From positions 620,001-684,000 of the forward strand of contig NC_013524.1 of the NCBI RefSeq assembly GCF_000024985.1: 64,000 nt of DNA, read 5' to 3'. This document shows positions 27,640 through 36,818 of the stretch, one piece after another. Numbering within the stretch: position 1 is the stretch's first letter; each line of letters starts with the position of its first letter. A program made the translations under genes and the position numbers. The notes below the pieces were generated by a model. That model was not told where the DNA came from and searched no databases. It saw only the letters and a list, made by a program, of their open reading frames with translations. The stretch comes from Sphaerobacter thermophilus DSM 20745 (GTDB lineage Bacteria > Chloroflexota > Chloroflexia > Thermomicrobiales > Thermomicrobiaceae).

Positions 27640-27749
27640 CCACTGGGCCATGGCCGACTCGGGGAAGGAACGCGTCACTTCGCGGTCCCACCGGGAACAC
27701 CGCGATAGCCACGAGCCGGGTCAAAGGAGAGGACAGGGAGCGATAGACG

Positions 27750-28544
27750 ATGACGACCGACCCCGCAAACGAGATCCTGTTCGAGGTGGATGGCCCGGTC
27801 GCCACCATCACGTTCAACCGGCCCGAGGCCATGAACGCGATGACGTGGAACATGTACGACCGGCTGATCGAGTACTGCGACATGATCGACGAGGACGACC
27901 GTATCCGCGTCGTCCACCTCAAGGGCGCGGGCGACCGCGCCTTCGTCGCGGGCACCGATATCAGCCAGTTCCGCACCTTCGACGACCCGGAGGACGCCAT
28001 TCAGTACGAAGTCCAGACCGACGAAGTCGGGAACCGGCTGGAGCGGGTCCGCAAGCCCGTCATTGCAGTGCTGCGCGGCTACTGTGTCGGCGGGGGCGCG
28101 GGGCTGGCGTTGGCTGCCGACTTCCGCTACGCCACGCCGGACCTGCGTTTCGGCATTCCGATCGCGCGCACCATCGGCAACTGCCTCTCGATGCGAAGCT
28201 ACAGCCGGCTCGTGTCGTACGTCGGGCCGATCAAGGCCAAAGAGATGCTCATGCTTGCCCGGCTGCTGAACGCGGAGGAGGCGCTGCAGCTCGGCGTCGT
28301 GACCGAGGTGGTCCCGGCCGAGCAGTTGGAGACCCGAGTGGCCGAGGTGACCGAGCGGCTGCTCTCGCTCGCCCCCCGGACGCTGAGCGCGACCAAAGAG
28401 GGCATCCGCCGCATCGTCGAGCAGCAGGCGCTCGACACCCACGAAGGCGAAGACCTGATTATCTCGTGCTACATGAGCGAGGATTTCCGCAACGCAGTCC
28501 AGGCGTTCGTCGAGCGGCGCAAACCGGTCTGGACTGGGCGGTAG
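27750..28544 (+). CDS. Crotonase-superfamily protein lacking the enoyl-CoA hydratase glutamates
   Basis: CoA-thioester-processing fold of 264 residues. The oxyanion-hole segments DRAFVAGTDISQF (about 62-74) and GYCVGGGAGLALAADFRYA (110-127) are intact. In true enoyl-CoA hydratases the second segment reads GGGCEL with a catalytic Glu; here it is Gly118. The second catalytic Glu, in the P(G/E)xG region, is also absent: that stretch is IARTIGNCLSMRSYSRLV. The protein therefore probably catalyses another crotonase reaction (isomerisation, decarboxylation or thioester hydrolysis). It lies 110 bp after the CoA-transferase and 21 bp before the carbonic anhydrase-like gene. Confidence 0.9.
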   Translation: MTTDPANEILFEVDGPVATITFNRPEAMNAMTWNMYDRLIEYCDMIDEDDRIRVVHLKGAGDRAFVAGTDISQFRTFDDPEDAIQYEVQTDEVGNRLERVRKPVIAVLRGYCVGGGAGLALAADFRYATPDLRFGIPIARTIGNCLSMRSYSRLVSYVGPIKAKEMLMLARLLNAEEALQLGVVTEVVPAEQLETRVAEVTERLLSLAPRTLSATKEGIRRIVEQQALDTHEGEDLIISCYMSEDFRNAVQAFVERRKPVWTGR

Positions 28545-28565
28545 CGCGAAAGGAGCAGCGACCCT

Positions 28566-29099
28566 ATGCCCGTTCGCCCCTTCCGCGGTAAGCACCCCGA
28601 GATCGATCCCAGTGCCTACGTTGCCGACGGCGCCCAGATCATCGGTGATGTCGCACTCGGCCCGCACGCGAGCATCTGGTTCAACGCGGTGCTCCGCGGC
28701 GACGCCGACCGGATCGAGATCGGGGCCGGGAGCAACATCCAGGACGGTGTGATCGTCCATGCCGACCCTGGCTTCCCCTGCCGGGTGGGGCGCGACGTGG
28801 TGGTCGGCCACGGTGCGATCCTCCACGGCTGCGAGATCGGTGACGAGTGCCTGATCGGGATGGGGGCGATCATCCTCAACGGCGCCCGGCTCGGGCCCGG
28901 CTGCGTCGTCGCGGCCGGAGCGCTGGTGCCGGAGGGGAAGGAGTTCCCGCCCCGCTCGCTACTGATGGGCGTACCGGCGACGGTCAAGCGCAGCGTCAGC
29001 GACGAGGACCTGGCCGCCACCCGAGCCGGTGCCGCCCACTATCGGGAACGCGCCACCCTCTACCGGGCGGAGTCGGGGGACACCGAGGGCCGGGGATGA
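28566..29099 (+). CDS. Gamma-carbonic anhydrase / PaaY-CaiE-like hexapeptide protein
   Basis: Left-handed beta-helix trimer of 177 residues with imperfect hexapeptide repeats (PSAYVADGAQIIGDVALGPHASIW onward, shown here in parts: AYVADGAQIIGDV, LGPHASIW). The three zinc histidine positions fit GVIVHADPG, VGHGAILHGCEIG. A C-terminal helix starts SDEDLAATRAGAAHYRERA. In CoA pathways such proteins act as PaaY-type thioesterases or CaiE homologues, and its place after a CoA-transferase and a crotonase protein supports that. AAGGAG precedes the ATG. Confidence 0.9.
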   Translation: MPVRPFRGKHPEIDPSAYVADGAQIIGDVALGPHASIWFNAVLRGDADRIEIGAGSNIQDGVIVHADPGFPCRVGRDVVVGHGAILHGCEIGDECLIGMGAIILNGARLGPGCVVAAGALVPEGKEFPPRSLLMGVPATVKRSVSDEDLAATRAGAAHYRERATLYRAESGDTEGRG

Positions 29100-29151
29100 A
29101 TGCCGACACCTTGCGCATATCGCAACGTTCATGACGCGTGACGCCTCATCC

Positions 29152-29180
29152 TTGCTATGGCAGGAAATGTGCGCTAGGAT
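29152..29180 (+). promoter_or_regulatory. Promoter of the acyl-CoA ligase gene at 29250
   Basis: TTGCTA at 29152-29157, 17-bp spacer, TAGGAT at 29175-29180, about 70 bp upstream of the ATG. This suggests the ligase has its own transcript besides any read-through from the tct cluster. Confidence 0.6.
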
Positions 29181-29249
29181 AGCAATATCAGCCTCTCAAG
29201 AATAACGGCGGACAGGCGCACATCCCGCCTGGACCAAGGAGGCGTTACG

Positions 29250-30884
29250 ATGTCGGAACGTCCCTGGCTAGCGCACTATCCGCCCGGCGTCCCGGCGACG
29301 CTGGAGTATCCCGAGGTCACGCTGGACCAGTTCATCGAGCAGTCGGTGGCCAAGCACGCCGATCTGACCGCGCTGCGCTTCGCCACGATCTCGATGACCT
29401 ACCGTGAGCTGTGGGGCCGGGTGCTGCGCTGCGCCGCGGCCCTGGCGGAGCTGGGCATCGGCAAGGGGGATCGCGTCGCGCTCATGCTGCCGAACTGCCC
29501 CCAGTACGTCATCGCCTACTTCGGCACGCTGCGGGCAGGCGGGATCGTCGTGCAGGTCAGCCCGCTCAGCACCCCGCGCGAGCTGGTGCACCACCTCAGC
29601 ACGTCGGGCGCGGAGACGATCGTCGTAGCCGATATGCTCTACCCGATGGTGCAGGCGGTGCTGCCCCAGGTGAACCTCAGGAACGTGCTGGTGACCCGGC
29701 TGCGGGGTGAGGTGACCCCGGGGCCGGAGGCCCGCGCCTTCGAGGAAGTGCTGATGTCCACGACCGGCGCGCCGCCGGATGTGCAGGTAACGCCCGATGA
29801 CGTCGCGGTGCTCCAGTACACCGGCGGCACCACCGGCATCGCCAAGGGCGCCATGCTGACACACCGCAATCTGGTAGTGAACGTACTGCAGTCGGCCGCC
29901 CCCAACCCTGACTTTCCCAGCGGCGCCGACCTGCGGGTGCTGACGGTCCTGCCACTCTTCCACGTCTACGGCATGACGGTCTGCATGAACCTGGGGCTGG
30001 CCCGCGGCGGGGAGTTGATCCTGCTCCCGCGCTTCGAACCGGCCGAGGTGCTGGAAACGATCAAGGCGACCCAGCCGACCTCGTTCCCCGGCGTCCCGAC
30101 GATGTACGTCGCGATCAACAGCGTCCCCAACGCCGAGGAGTACGGCGTCGGCTCGATCCGCTTCTGCAACTCGGGTGGGGCGCCGATGCCGCTCGAGGTG
30201 ATGGAGGCCTTCGAGCAGCGCTTCGGCGCCACGATTATCGAGGGCTACGGGCTGTCCGAAACCTCCCCGGTCACGCACGTCAACCCGGCGACCGGGCTGC
30301 GCAAGCCGGGGACGATCGGCATCCCGGTGCCGGACACCGACGCCGAGATCGTCGATATCGACACCGGCACCCGCGTCCTCCCGCCCGGCGAGCCGGGCGA
30401 GCTGCGCATCCGCGGGCCGCAGGTGATGGCGGGCTACTGGGGCATGCCGGAGGAAACGGCGGACGCCATGCGCGACGGCTGGTTCTACACCGGCGACATC
30501 GCCACCATGGACGAGGACGGCTACTTCACCATCGTCGACCGCAAGAAGGACATGATTCTGGCGAGCGGCTTGAACGTCTACCCGCGCGAGGTCGAGGAGG
30601 TCCTCTACGAGCACCCGGCGGTGCTGGAGGCCGGCGTCATCGGCGTGCCCGACCCCTACCGGGGCGAGTCGGTGAAGGCCTACGTAGTCCTGAAGCCGGG
30701 GGCGAGCGCGACGGCGGAGGAGCTGGAAGCGTACTGCCGCGAGCATCTCTCCGCCTACAAGGTGCCGCATGCGTTCGAGTTCCGCGACACGCTGCCCAAG
30801 AGCGGGGTCGGCAAGGTGCTGCGCCGCGTGCTGGTTGAGGAGGAGCGCCAGCGCACGCCGGAGGAGACCGCCACAAGCGAGTAG
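29250..30884 (+). CDS. Long-chain-fatty-acid/acyl-CoA ligase (FadD-like)
   Basis: AMP-forming acyl-CoA synthetase of 544 residues. Motifs: LQYTGGTTGIAKGAMLTHRN (P-loop, about 190-210), EGYGLSETSPVTH, GWFYTGDIATMDEDGYF, DRKKDMILASGLNVYPREVEE (split across the hinge), and the catalytic lysine in LPKSGVGKVLRRVL. AAGGAGG sits seven bases before the ATG. It differs from the 19.2-kb enzyme in the hinge (ILASGLNVYP versus VIKSGGEWIS), so the two are distinct subfamilies. Confidence 0.95.
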   Translation: MSERPWLAHYPPGVPATLEYPEVTLDQFIEQSVAKHADLTALRFATISMTYRELWGRVLRCAAALAELGIGKGDRVALMLPNCPQYVIAYFGTLRAGGIVVQVSPLSTPRELVHHLSTSGAETIVVADMLYPMVQAVLPQVNLRNVLVTRLRGEVTPGPEARAFEEVLMSTTGAPPDVQVTPDDVAVLQYTGGTTGIAKGAMLTHRNLVVNVLQSAAPNPDFPSGADLRVLTVLPLFHVYGMTVCMNLGLARGGELILLPRFEPAEVLETIKATQPTSFPGVPTMYVAINSVPNAEEYGVGSIRFCNSGGAPMPLEVMEAFEQRFGATIIEGYGLSETSPVTHVNPATGLRKPGTIGIPVPDTDAEIVDIDTGTRVLPPGEPGELRIRGPQVMAGYWGMPEETADAMRDGWFYTGDIATMDEDGYFTIVDRKKDMILASGLNVYPREVEEVLYEHPAVLEAGVIGVPDPYRGESVKAYVVLKPGASATAEELEAYCREHLSAYKVPHAFEFRDTLPKSGVGKVLRRVLVEEERQRTPEETATSE

Positions 30885-30945
30885 CAACTCCAGACGGACG
30901 TAATGCACCGACACACCCGGCGTCGTCACCTGTCCGGTGGGTCAG

Positions 30946-30973
30946 GTGACAGCACCGGGTGTGTACGTATAAT
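30946..30973 (+). promoter_or_regulatory. Promoter of the VOC-family gene
   Basis: GTGACA at 30946-30951, 16-bp spacer and a perfect TATAAT at 30968-30973, about 60 bp before the ATG at 31033. Confidence 0.65.
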
Positions 30974-31032
30974 GCGAACAGATGAGCGATCCCCGGCAGG
31001 TTCGCACGGCCTCACCGCCGAGAGGAGAAAGC

Positions 31033-31446
31033 ATGGCCCCGAGGATACGGGTCACGAGCCTTTTGGTTGACGACCAGGAGAAGGCCCACGCCTTCTACAC
31101 CGAGAAGCTCGGCTTCATCACCAAGCAGGACCTCAAGATGGAGCAGGGCTGGTGGCTGACCGTCGCCTCGCCCGACGCGCCGGACGAGGTTGAGCTCTCG
31201 CTTGAGCCCAACAACAACCCCACCCTCGCGGGCGCGGCACAGGCGTACCAGCGAGCGCTGTTCGAGAACGGCATTCCGGCCACCGCCTTCGCCGTGGATG
31301 ACATCCATGCGGAGGTCGAGCAGATGAAGGCGCGGGGCGTGCAGTTCACGATGGATCCGACCCCGATGGGGCCGGTCATCGTGGCGATGCTGGACGACAC
31401 CTGCGGGAACCTGATCCAGCTCTTCCAGGTCACCGCGCAGCAGTAG
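31033..31446 (+). CDS. VOC-superfamily (glyoxalase/bleomycin-resistance fold) protein
   Basis: Small metal-binding-fold protein of 137 residues with two paired beta-alpha-beta-beta-beta modules. Module 1: VTSLLVDDQEKAHAFYTEKLGF; module 2: TAFAVDDIHAEVEQMKARGVQF, ending TCGNLIQLFQ. The pattern matches VOC proteins often annotated as glyoxalase; the metal-ligand Glu at the end (usually NLIEL/ILQ) is replaced by Gln, so catalysis is not assured. ATG at 31033 follows AGGAG; the in-frame ATG at 30982 overlaps the promoter and is not used. Confidence 0.88.
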   Translation: MAPRIRVTSLLVDDQEKAHAFYTEKLGFITKQDLKMEQGWWLTVASPDAPDEVELSLEPNNNPTLAGAAQAYQRALFENGIPATAFAVDDIHAEVEQMKARGVQFTMDPTPMGPVIVAMLDDTCGNLIQLFQVTAQQ

Positions 31447-31549
31447 CCCACGCCGCGCGCACCAGCGGACGCGCACCAGCATGGTACAGTTGAGACGCCG
31501 GGGCCACCGTGCCCTGGCGTTGGTTCGTCTGAGCAAGGACTTGCCGCTT

Positions 31550-33742
31550 GTGCGCGACATGGCACCTGCACGTTGGCTCCGCCGCGCTCACCGCCTCCGG
31601 CACCCGTTCCTCGCCCTCCTCGTCTTCACGCTCGCCACTCTGATCGCGCCCGCGGCCCTCGCCCACGGCGAACTGGACGTGGCGCGCAGCACACCGGGGC
31701 CGGGGTCGATCAATGGCGTGCCGCCGGAGGCGGTCGAGCTGTGGTTCACCGAGCCGCTGGAGGAAGCGCGCTCCTCGATCGAGGTCTACGACGCCGACCG
31801 CCAGCGGGTCGACAACGGCGATGTGCAGGTCGACCCGGCCGATCCCCAGCACATGCGCGTCACCCTGCCGCGCCTCCCCGACGGCACCTACACCGTCGCC
31901 TGGCGCTCAGCGTCGCTCGTCGACGGCCACGTGCTGCAGGGGACCTTCGAGTTCCGCGTCGGGCAGGCCCGGCTGCCGGCCGGAGCGGCGGCGACGGACG
32001 GGGAGCGCCCCGCCCCACAGGCGGTCGCGCTGCGCTGGCTCACGCTACTGGGACTCGCGGTGGCCGCCGGGTGGTGGCTGCTCGGCCTCCTCGGCGCGCG
32101 GCTCACCGCTCGTTCCCGCCGGCTGGCGCTGACGGGCGCGGCCGCGGCGCTCCTGGCCGACCTGGCGCTGGTCCCGATGACGGCCTACCTGCCGCCCGGC
32201 GATCTGCCGCGCCAGTCACTCGGCCAGGCTTTCGGCATCATGCCCACGCCGTGGCTGGCTCGCGTCGGGCTCGACGTGGCCGTCGTGGCGCTGCTCGGCC
32301 TGCTGGCGTTGCCCACCCTGCGGCGACGTTGGCGACCATTGCTCGCGCTGGGCGCCCTGCTGACGGCTGCCGCGGTGCTGACGCTCACCCTCACCAGTCA
32401 CTCAGCAGCGCGCGAGTCCTACCGGCCGCTCGCGATCGCACTCAACGCCGCGCACCTGGAATCGATCGTCTTCTGGATCGGCGGGGTCGTACACCTGGCG
32501 GCCACCCCGCGCCTCTGGCGCGAGCAGAGCAGCCCGGCGCTCCGCCGCTTCTCCCGGCTGGCGCTGGTACTGGCACCGGTCGCCTTCCTCGCCGGTGCGG
32601 CGAACGCGGGCGTGCTCCTGCCGCTGAGTCGCCCGCCGTGGACCAGCCCCTACGGCCGGGTACTCCTCCTGAAGACCGGCATCGCGCTTGGGATCCTGGT
32701 GCTCGCCTGGTTCAACCGGCGACAGATCCAGACCGGTCTGCAGCGGCTGGTGGCGCTGCTCCGCTCGCTGCGGGGAGAGGCCGTGCTCGGCATGGGCGCG
32801 CTGCTCGCGGCAGCGGTGCTGGCCCTCACGGCCCCTCCGGCACCTGCCCAGATCGAGCCGCTCCACCTGCGGTTCGACCTCGACGACGAGCGCTATGCCC
32901 ACCTGTTCATGTCGCACCCGGACACCGGGAACCGGGATCTGACGATCTGGCTCAGCGGCCCGGACGGTACCCCGCTCCCCGACGTCCAGCGCGCCTACGT
33001 CACGCTCCGCATGTTGGAGCGTCCGATCGATCCACCGCGGCTGCGCGCCGAGCGCCAGGAGGACGATCGCTGGCTAGTCCCCCGCGCGCCGTTCAGCGTG
33101 AAGGGCTGGTGGATGGCCGAGGTGGAGTTCGCCGGAGACGCCCCCGAACCGGAAGTGGCGACCTTCGTCTTCCTCCTCCCGGACCCGATCTTCATCGGTC
33201 CTGAACAGCGGGAGGAGAACGACCCGGCCGCCGAGGAGCTCTACCAGGCCGCGATCGACCGCCTGTCCCGGCTCACTTCGATGTCCAGCTTCGAGCGGCT
33301 GACGGACGGCTCCGGAAACAGCGTCACCACGGAGTTCGCCTTCGCCGCGCCGAACCGCCTCCGCTACGCCACAGCCGTCGGCGGGGAGTCGATCGCGATC
33401 GGGGACACGCAGTACTACCGCGACGGCAACGGAACCTGGACGGCGCAGCCACGAGCGCGCCCGGTCCGCTTCCCGCTGGCCCAGGTGAACTACTACACCA
33501 ACCCGCAAGGGCTCACCCTCGGCCGGGAGATGGAGATCGACGGCGAAATCTGCCGGCTGGTGAGCTTCTACGCTCCCGCCGACAACACCCGCGGCGAGGT
33601 CTGGTACCTCTGGTGGGTAGGCACAGAAACGCACCACATCCGCCAGGAGGCGATGGTCGCCAACCACCACTACATGATCACCACCTATTCCGACTTCGAC
33701 GCCCCGGTAACGATCGACGCGCCCGAGGTAGCGAGCCGGTGA
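31550..33742 (+). CDS. CopC-CopD copper protein fused to two extra extracytoplasmic domains
   Basis: Membrane protein of about 730 residues. After a signal-like helix (LALLVFTLATLIAPAALA) the mature end is AHGELDVARSTPGPGS, the CopC start with its copper-ligand His. CopC continues with VELWFTEPLEEARSSIEVYD. About eight membrane helices of CopD follow, with NAAHLESIVFWIGG and LLKTGIALGILVLAWFNRRQ. Then come a FixH/YtkA-like beta domain (LDDERYAHLFMSHPDTGNRD) and a C-terminal LolA/LprG-like domain (GDTQYYRDGNGTWTAQP). Start uncertain: GTG at 31550 has AAGGA upstream, but 31481 and 31559 are also in frame. Probably imports or senses periplasmic copper; it neighbours a metal ATPase cluster. Confidence 0.88.
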   Translation: MRDMAPARWLRRAHRLRHPFLALLVFTLATLIAPAALAHGELDVARSTPGPGSINGVPPEAVELWFTEPLEEARSSIEVYDADRQRVDNGDVQVDPADPQHMRVTLPRLPDGTYTVAWRSASLVDGHVLQGTFEFRVGQARLPAGAAATDGERPAPQAVALRWLTLLGLAVAAGWWLLGLLGARLTARSRRLALTGAAAALLADLALVPMTAYLPPGDLPRQSLGQAFGIMPTPWLARVGLDVAVVALLGLLALPTLRRRWRPLLALGALLTAAAVLTLTLTSHSAARESYRPLAIALNAAHLESIVFWIGGVVHLAATPRLWREQSSPALRRFSRLALVLAPVAFLAGAANAGVLLPLSRPPWTSPYGRVLLLKTGIALGILVLAWFNRRQIQTGLQRLVALLRSLRGEAVLGMGALLAAAVLALTAPPAPAQIEPLHLRFDLDDERYAHLFMSHPDTGNRDLTIWLSGPDGTPLPDVQRAYVTLRMLERPIDPPRLRAERQEDDRWLVPRAPFSVKGWWMAEVEFAGDAPEPEVATFVFLLPDPIFIGPEQREENDPAAEELYQAAIDRLSRLTSMSSFERLTDGSGNSVTTEFAFAAPNRLRYATAVGGESIAIGDTQYYRDGNGTWTAQPRARPVRFPLAQVNYYTNPQGLTLGREMEIDGEICRLVSFYAPADNTRGEVWYLWWVGTETHHIRQEAMVANHHYMITTYSDFDAPVTIDAPEVASR

Positions 33743-33756
33743 GGCGTGGGGATTAG

Positions 33757-33856
33757 TGCGTAGTGCGTGTTCCGTGTTGCGTGATCCGTCATCAGCACGC
33801 GGAGTGGAGGCATAACGGAACACGCAGCACGGAACACGCAACACGCACTACTCAAC
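33757..33856. repeat. Inverted pair of GTGTTCCGTG-word repeats
   Basis: Left arm around 33757-33790 carries GTGCGTGTTCCGTGTTGCGTG words; right arm around 33812-33856 carries the complements (ACGGAACACGCAGCACGG, AACACGCAACACG). The arms can fold into a long imperfect hairpin filling the gap between convergent genes. Confidence 0.75.
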
Positions 33857-33859
33857 ACG

Positions 33860-36205
33860 TCACCGCCGCAGCAGGCGCATGCCGTTGGCGATGACGAGGA
33901 GCGAGGCGCCGACGTCGGCGAAGACGGCTTCCCAAAGGGTCGCAACGCCGCCGACCGCCAGCACGAGGAAGACCGCCTTGATGGCCAGCGCCAGCGTGAT
34001 GTTCTGGAGGATCACCCGCTTGGCGGCGCGGGAGAGACGCATCGTGTCGGCGATCTTGCCCAGGTCGTCCCCCATCAGGGCGATGTCTGCCGTCTCCAGC
34101 GCGGCGTCGGTGCCAGCCGCACCCATCGCGATCCCGACCGTGGCCCGCGCCAGGGCCGGGGCGTCGTTGATGCCGTCGCCGACCATGCCGACCGCGCCGT
34201 AGCGCGAGAGCAGGTTCTCGACGGCGCGCACCTTCTGGTCCGGGAGCAGCTCCGCCTCGACTCCGTCAACCCCCAGTTGGCGCGCGATCCCGTCGGCCAC
34301 GGCCTGCCGGTCACCGGTCAGCATGATCGTCTCGCGGATGCCTGCGTCCTTGATAGCGCGGATCGCGGCGGGCGCTTCCGGCCGCGGCGCGTCGGCCAGA
34401 GCGATGATGCCGGCCAGTCGCCCATCGACCCCAACCAGCACCGCCGTCTGCCCCGCCTCCTCCAGGCTCGCCAGGCGCTCCTCGACCTCCGGCGGCACCT
34501 CGCCGCCCAGCACCAGATCGCGCGAGCCGACGCGGACCGTTGTTCCGTCAACTCGCGCCTCGATTCCCCGCGCCGTGTGAGCGGTGACGTCGTGGACGGC
34601 CAGCCCGTCCGTCTCGATGCCCCGCGCCACAGCAGCCCGGCGGATGGCCGCGCCCAGCGGGTGCTCGGAGTAGCGCTCGGCGGCAGCGGCGACGCGGAGC
34701 AGGTCGGCCTCGTCGGCTCCGTCGAGCGGGATCACCGCGGTGACCTCGGGCTGGCCGACCGTGAGCGTGCCCGTCTTGTCGAAGGCCAGTGCCCGCAGCG
34801 ACCCGGCAGCCTCCAGGTAGGCACCGCCCTTGATCAGGACGCCGCGCCGGGCAGCGGCGGCGATCGCCGACACGATGGTGACCGGTGTCGAGATGACGAG
34901 CGCACAGGGGCAGGCGACCACCAGCAGGACCAGCGCGCGGTAGAGCCACTCGGACCACCCGCCATCGAACAGGACGGGCGGGACCACCGCAAGCGCCGCG
35001 GCCAGCGCCACGACGGCGGGCGTGTAGTAGCTGGCAAAGACATCGATGAAGCGCTGGGTCGGCGCCCGCTGGGCCTGCGCGTCCTCCACCATGCGGATGA
35101 TCCGGGCGATGGTCGAGTCGCCCGCGCGCCGCGTCACGCGCACGTCGAGCACCCCGGCGCCGTTGATGGTCCCGGCGAAGAGGTCGTCGCCCGGGGCCTT
35201 CCCGACCGGCACGCTCTCGCCCGTGATCGGCGCCTGGTCCACGGTCGACTCGCCGGCGAGGACCACGCCGTCTACCGGCACCCGCTCGCCCGGCCGCACA
35301 ATGACCACCTCGCCGGGCGCGATCTCGTCGACCCGCACCCGCTGCTCGACGCCGTCCCGGCGCACCACGGCCTCAGCCGGGGTGAGCCGCATAAGGGAAC
35401 GGATCGAACGGCGCGCACGGTCCATGGTGTAGCCCTCGAGTGCCTCGCCGAGGGAGAAGAGGACGACGACGGTGGCCGCTTCGAGCCACTCGCCGATGAA
35501 GGCCGCGCCGATGACCGCAATTGTCATCAGGGCGTTGATGTCGAGCCGGTGGGTGGCCCGCGCCGTCGCGACGGCCTTCCGCGCGATCGGCAGCCCGGCC
35601 ACCAAAGCCGCCAGGGCGTAGAGGAGGGTCGACGCGAGCGACGGGGCACCGAGCAGCGCAAGCGCGGCGCCGGTGATGGTCGCCACAGCCCCGACGGCCA
35701 GCGGCAGATGCTCTTTCGCCAGCCAGGAGGGACGCTCCGGACGCGCCGCCGCAGGGTCGCCGCTCGTCACCCCGACGCGGTAGCCGAGGTCGGACACCCG
35801 CTTGGCGATAGCCTCCCGGCCGACCCGGTTCGCGTCATACTCGACGGCCATTCGTGCGCCGGCGAAGTTGATCGATACCCATTCGACGCCCGGCAAGCGG
35901 CTGATTCCGCGCTCGAGTGTCCGGGCGCAGTCGGCGCAGTCCATCCCCTCGATGGGGACGACCTCGTGGACGTAGCGTGCATTAAGCCGCTGGCCCTCAC
36001 GGCGAGCCAGTGCCTCGATCGTGGCCAGCGGGATCAGGTCCGGATCGTAGTGCAGGATCACCCGGCCGCGCTGACCGGCGACGTGCACACCGTCGATCCC
36101 CTTGGTCGACTGGAGAACGGTGTACACCCGGTCGAGACACTGGTCGCAGGCGGCCGGCTCGGGCGGGAGCAGTTGGGACAGGTCGAGGCGCTGCGTCACG
36201 ATCAC
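33860..36205 (-). CDS. Zn/Cd/Pb-type P1B ATPase (ZntA/CadA-like)
   Basis: Exports divalent soft metals. Residues 1-80 form an HMA-like domain with CDQC (Cys20, Cys23), and a second HMA has GMDCADC (Cys90, Cys93). The membrane motif [15 protein letters not shown] (Cys432, Cys434) is the version seen in Zn/Cd pumps, not copper pumps. Phosphorylation site DKTGTLT (Asp476), SEHPLGAAI and [10 protein letters not shown] are intact. 781 residues. Its ATG overlaps the stop of the upstream ArsR regulator by 4 bp (ATGA), so both are translated from one message. Confidence 0.95.
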   Translation of the reverse strand: MIVTQRLDLSQLLPPEPAACDQCLDRVYTVLQSTKGIDGVHVAGQRGRVILHYDPDLIPLATIEALARREGQRLNARYVHEVVPIEGMDCADCARTLERGISRLPGVEWVSINFAGARMAVEYDANRVGREAIAKRVSDLGYRVGVTSGDPAAARPERPSWLAKEHLPLAVGAVATITGAALALLGAPSLASTLLYALAALVAGLPIARKAVATARATHRLDINALMTIAVIGAAFIGEWLEAATVVVLFSLGEALEGYTMDRARRSIRSLMRLTPAEAVVRRDGVEQRVRVDEIAPGEVVIVRPGERVPVDGVVLAGESTVDQAPITGESVPVGKAPGDDLFAGTINGAGVLDVRVTRRAGDSTIARIIRMVEDAQAQRAPTQRFIDVFASYYTPAVVALAAALAVVPPVLFDGGWSEWLYRALVLLVVACPCALVISTPVTIVSAIAAAARRGVLIKGGAYLEAAGSLRALAFDKTGTLTVGQPEVTAVIPLDGADEADLLRVAAAAERYSEHPLGAAIRRAAVARGIETDGLAVHDVTAHTARGIEARVDGTTVRVGSRDLVLGGEVPPEVEERLASLEEAGQTAVLVGVDGRLAGIIALADAPRPEAPAAIRAIKDAGIRETIMLTGDRQAVADGIARQLGVDGVEAELLPDQKVRAVENLLSRYGAVGMVGDGINDAPALARATVGIAMGAAGTDAALETADIALMGDDLGKIADTMRLSRAAKRVILQNITLALAIKAVFLVLAVGGVATLWEAVFADVGASLLVIANGMRLLRR

Positions 36206-36606
36206 CGCGCATCCTCCTCCCGGTGCCGCACGTGGTCGAGCGCCTGTGCCACGAGGGTCACGACGTGCTCGTCATCAAGGGCGTAATAGACTAGGCGCCC
36301 CTCCCGCCGCGAGCGCACCAGCCCGAGGTCGCGCAGCGCGCGCAGTTGGTGCGACACGGCCGACTGAGACAGCCCGATGGCGGCCGCGAGGTCCCCAACG
36401 CAGAGCTCCTGCACCTGGAGGGCGGCGATGATCCGGAAGCGGGTCGGGTCACCGAGAGCGGCGAACAGGGCAGTTGTCTGGTCGAGCGTTGCCGCGTCCG
36501 GCAGGTGTTGCCGGGCACGACGCACCGCGTCAACGTGCACGATTTGGCCGGCCGCCGGGGCCGGCTCCAGCTCCCGTAGCTGCTCATTGCGCCGTGGTCG
36601 TGCCAT
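36202..36606 (-). CDS. ArsR/SmtB-family metal-sensing repressor
   Basis: Winged-helix repressor of 134 residues controlling the coupled Zn/Cd ATPase. The core [20 protein letters not shown] carries a cysteine at the alpha-3 ELCVGDLA position used for soft-metal sensing, followed by the recognition helix [18 protein letters not shown] and wing RREGRLVYY. The C-terminal helix [20 protein letters not shown] has the Asp/His pattern of the alpha-5 zinc site. Both sites being present leaves the inducing metal open (Zn, Cd or Pb). Confidence 0.94.
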   Translation of the reverse strand: MARPRRNEQLRELEPAPAAGQIVHVDAVRRARQHLPDAATLDQTTALFAALGDPTRFRIIAALQVQELCVGDLAAAIGLSQSAVSHQLRALRDLGLVRSRREGRLVYYALDDEHVVTLVAQALDHVRHREEDAR

Positions 36607-36638
36607 CTACCCTGTCCCCCAGCGTCCGCTCTCCGCAA

Positions 36639-36698
36639 TCACATGAATAACTACACATATACTGGGGCGAGTGTAGCACACAGGCGCGGCGGAGGCAA
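36639..36698 (-). promoter_or_regulatory. Promoter and candidate operator of the arsR-ATPase operon
   Basis: Minus strand: TTGCCT at 36698-36693, 17-bp spacer, TACACT at 36675-36670. Just downstream, 36639-36662 is unusually AT-rich (TATATGTGTAGTTATTCATG on the minus strand), resembling SmtB/ArsR operators in composition, though only imperfect symmetry is visible. Confidence 0.6.
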
Positions 36699-36711
36699 GA
36701 GGGGGTTGGCC

Positions 36712-36815
36712 CTCACCCCCAACCCCCTCTCCCAAGGTTGGGAGAGGGGGCGTGTCTCATCATCGCGTTCCCCCTCTCCCCTTGTGGAAGAGGGGGTAAG
36801 GGGGTGAGGGGTATG
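36712..36815. repeat. Paired CCCTCTCCC...GGGAGAGGG palindromic repeats
   Basis: First palindrome at about 36727-36751 (CCCTCTCCCAAGGTTGGG core) and a degenerate second at 36773-36798, flanked by CCCTCACCCCC and its complement GGGGGTGAGGGG. The same family occurs at 40.2, 47.2, 48.2, 50.9 and 52.8 kb. It ends four bases before the gamma-glutamyltransferase stop and may serve as its terminator. Confidence 0.85.
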
Positions 36816-36818
36816 CGC

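Noticed and set aside
29268-30929. 553-codon minus-strand frame opposite the acyl-CoA ligase
   Set aside because: His/Arg/Ala-rich antisense shadow of a complete adenylate-forming enzyme.
34277-36286. 669-codon plus-strand frame opposite the Zn/Cd ATPase
   Set aside because: Mirror image of a conserved gene on the minus strand; no motifs of its own.
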